Source of the DNA: Phycisphaerae bacterium
GTDB taxonomy: Bacteria > Planctomycetota > Phycisphaerae > Sedimentisphaerales > SG8-4
Direction: 5' to 3'
Assembly (NCBI GenBank): GCA_030614945.1
Contig: JAUXAH010000132.1
Coordinates: forward strand, 1 to 5,711
Length of the DNA: 5,711 nucleotides
The notes beneath the pieces were generated by a model, which was given only the letters and a program-made list of their open reading frames with translations, made no database searches and had not been told where the DNA came from. Shown here in pieces: positions 5,445 through 5,711 of this stretch (positions are counted from its first letter, which is position 1; every line of letters begins with the position of its first letter). Position numbers and translations under genes: made by a program.

Positions 5445-5711
5445 ATGGGTCAGATAGTCGTTCTTGACCAGAATATGGTTAATATGATTGCGGCCGGGGA
5501 GGTGATTGAACGCCCTGCCAGCGTGGTCAAGGAACTGATGGAAAACAGCATCGATGCCGGGGCGACAAAAATAACCGTATCCATCGAAGATGGAGGGCGA
5601 AAACTAATATCGGTTGCCGATAATGGCTGGGGGATGGATGGCGAAGACCTGGCCAGAGCATTTGAGTCACATACCACAAGTAAAATCAAAACCAGCTCCG
5701 ACCTGCGGGGT
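5445..5711 (+). CDS. mutL: DNA mismatch repair protein MutL, N-terminal fragment (3' end outside window)
   Basis: Start of MutL, the GHKL-family ATPase that links MutS mismatch recognition to strand incision. Only 89 of roughly 600 residues are in the window and the frame is open to the last base. Visible motifs are NMIAAGEVIERPASVVKELMENSIDAGA (13-40), containing the catalytic Glu (E30) and Mg-binding Asn (N34) of ATPase motif I; DNGWGM (59-64), motif II with D59; and the lid-forming FESHTTSKI (73-81). The Trp in DNGWGM replaces a variable residue (Cys, Ser or His elsewhere) and is unlikely to matter. Whether it has the C-terminal endonuclease motif cannot be seen. It follows gpmI by 42 nt and is probably read at least partly from that transcript. 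Confidence 0.96.
   Translation, partial: MGQIVVLDQNMVNMIAAGEVIERPASVVKELMENSIDAGATKITVSIEDGGRKLISVADNGWGMDGEDLARAFESHTTSKIKTSSDLRG

Noticed and set aside
1..5711. CRISPR arrays, insertion sequences, tRNA/rRNA genes, toxin-antitoxin or phage defence genes
   Set aside because: No repeat-spacer pattern, transposase, integrase, cloverleaf or defence motif is visible; every gene is a chromosomal housekeeping or envelope gene.

Overview
The window is a conserved bacterial housekeeping segment with compact spacing and no sign of mobile DNA, CRISPR, tRNA or rRNA. Protein features fit Planctomycetota, perhaps a Phycisphaerae-like lineage. They are a valyl-tRNA synthetase with KMSKSLGNGIDPL and a roughly 15-residue insert ending in NTSPKFD before the anticodon domain, a signal peptidase II with a long N-terminal extension, and an iPGM beginning with an IIRDGWG motif. 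This placement is inference from remembered family features, not a database result.

Layout: (1) 1-1410 (+) is the 3' part of valS, cut by the window edge. (2) A 66-nt gap holds a strong 39-nt hairpin, followed by a small DUF151/BFN-domain protein (1477-1872, +). (3) Converging on it is a minus-strand pair read from right to left: a TPR-repeat lipoprotein (2522-3514), then lspA (1897-2529), overlapping by 8 nt. (4) A 313-nt divergent control region (3515-3827) carries back-to-back sigma70-type promoters. The minus-strand one has consensus -35 and -10 hexamers and drives a predicted ~115-nt leader that can fold into three successive hairpins. (5) gpmI (3828-5402, +) is followed 42 nt later by the 5' end of mutL (5445 to the window end).

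How the genes fit together: valS serves translation, gpmI glycolysis/gluconeogenesis and mutL mismatch repair. The minus-strand pair has an internal logic. The upstream gene encodes a prolipoprotein with a lipobox (LTGC), and the downstream, overlapping gene encodes the peptidase that processes such lipobox proteins.

I see no clearly new multi-gene system. The most interesting signals are non-coding: the three-hairpin leader of the TPR lipoprotein gene, the hairpin between valS and the BFN gene, and the repeat/palindrome-rich leader of gpmI.
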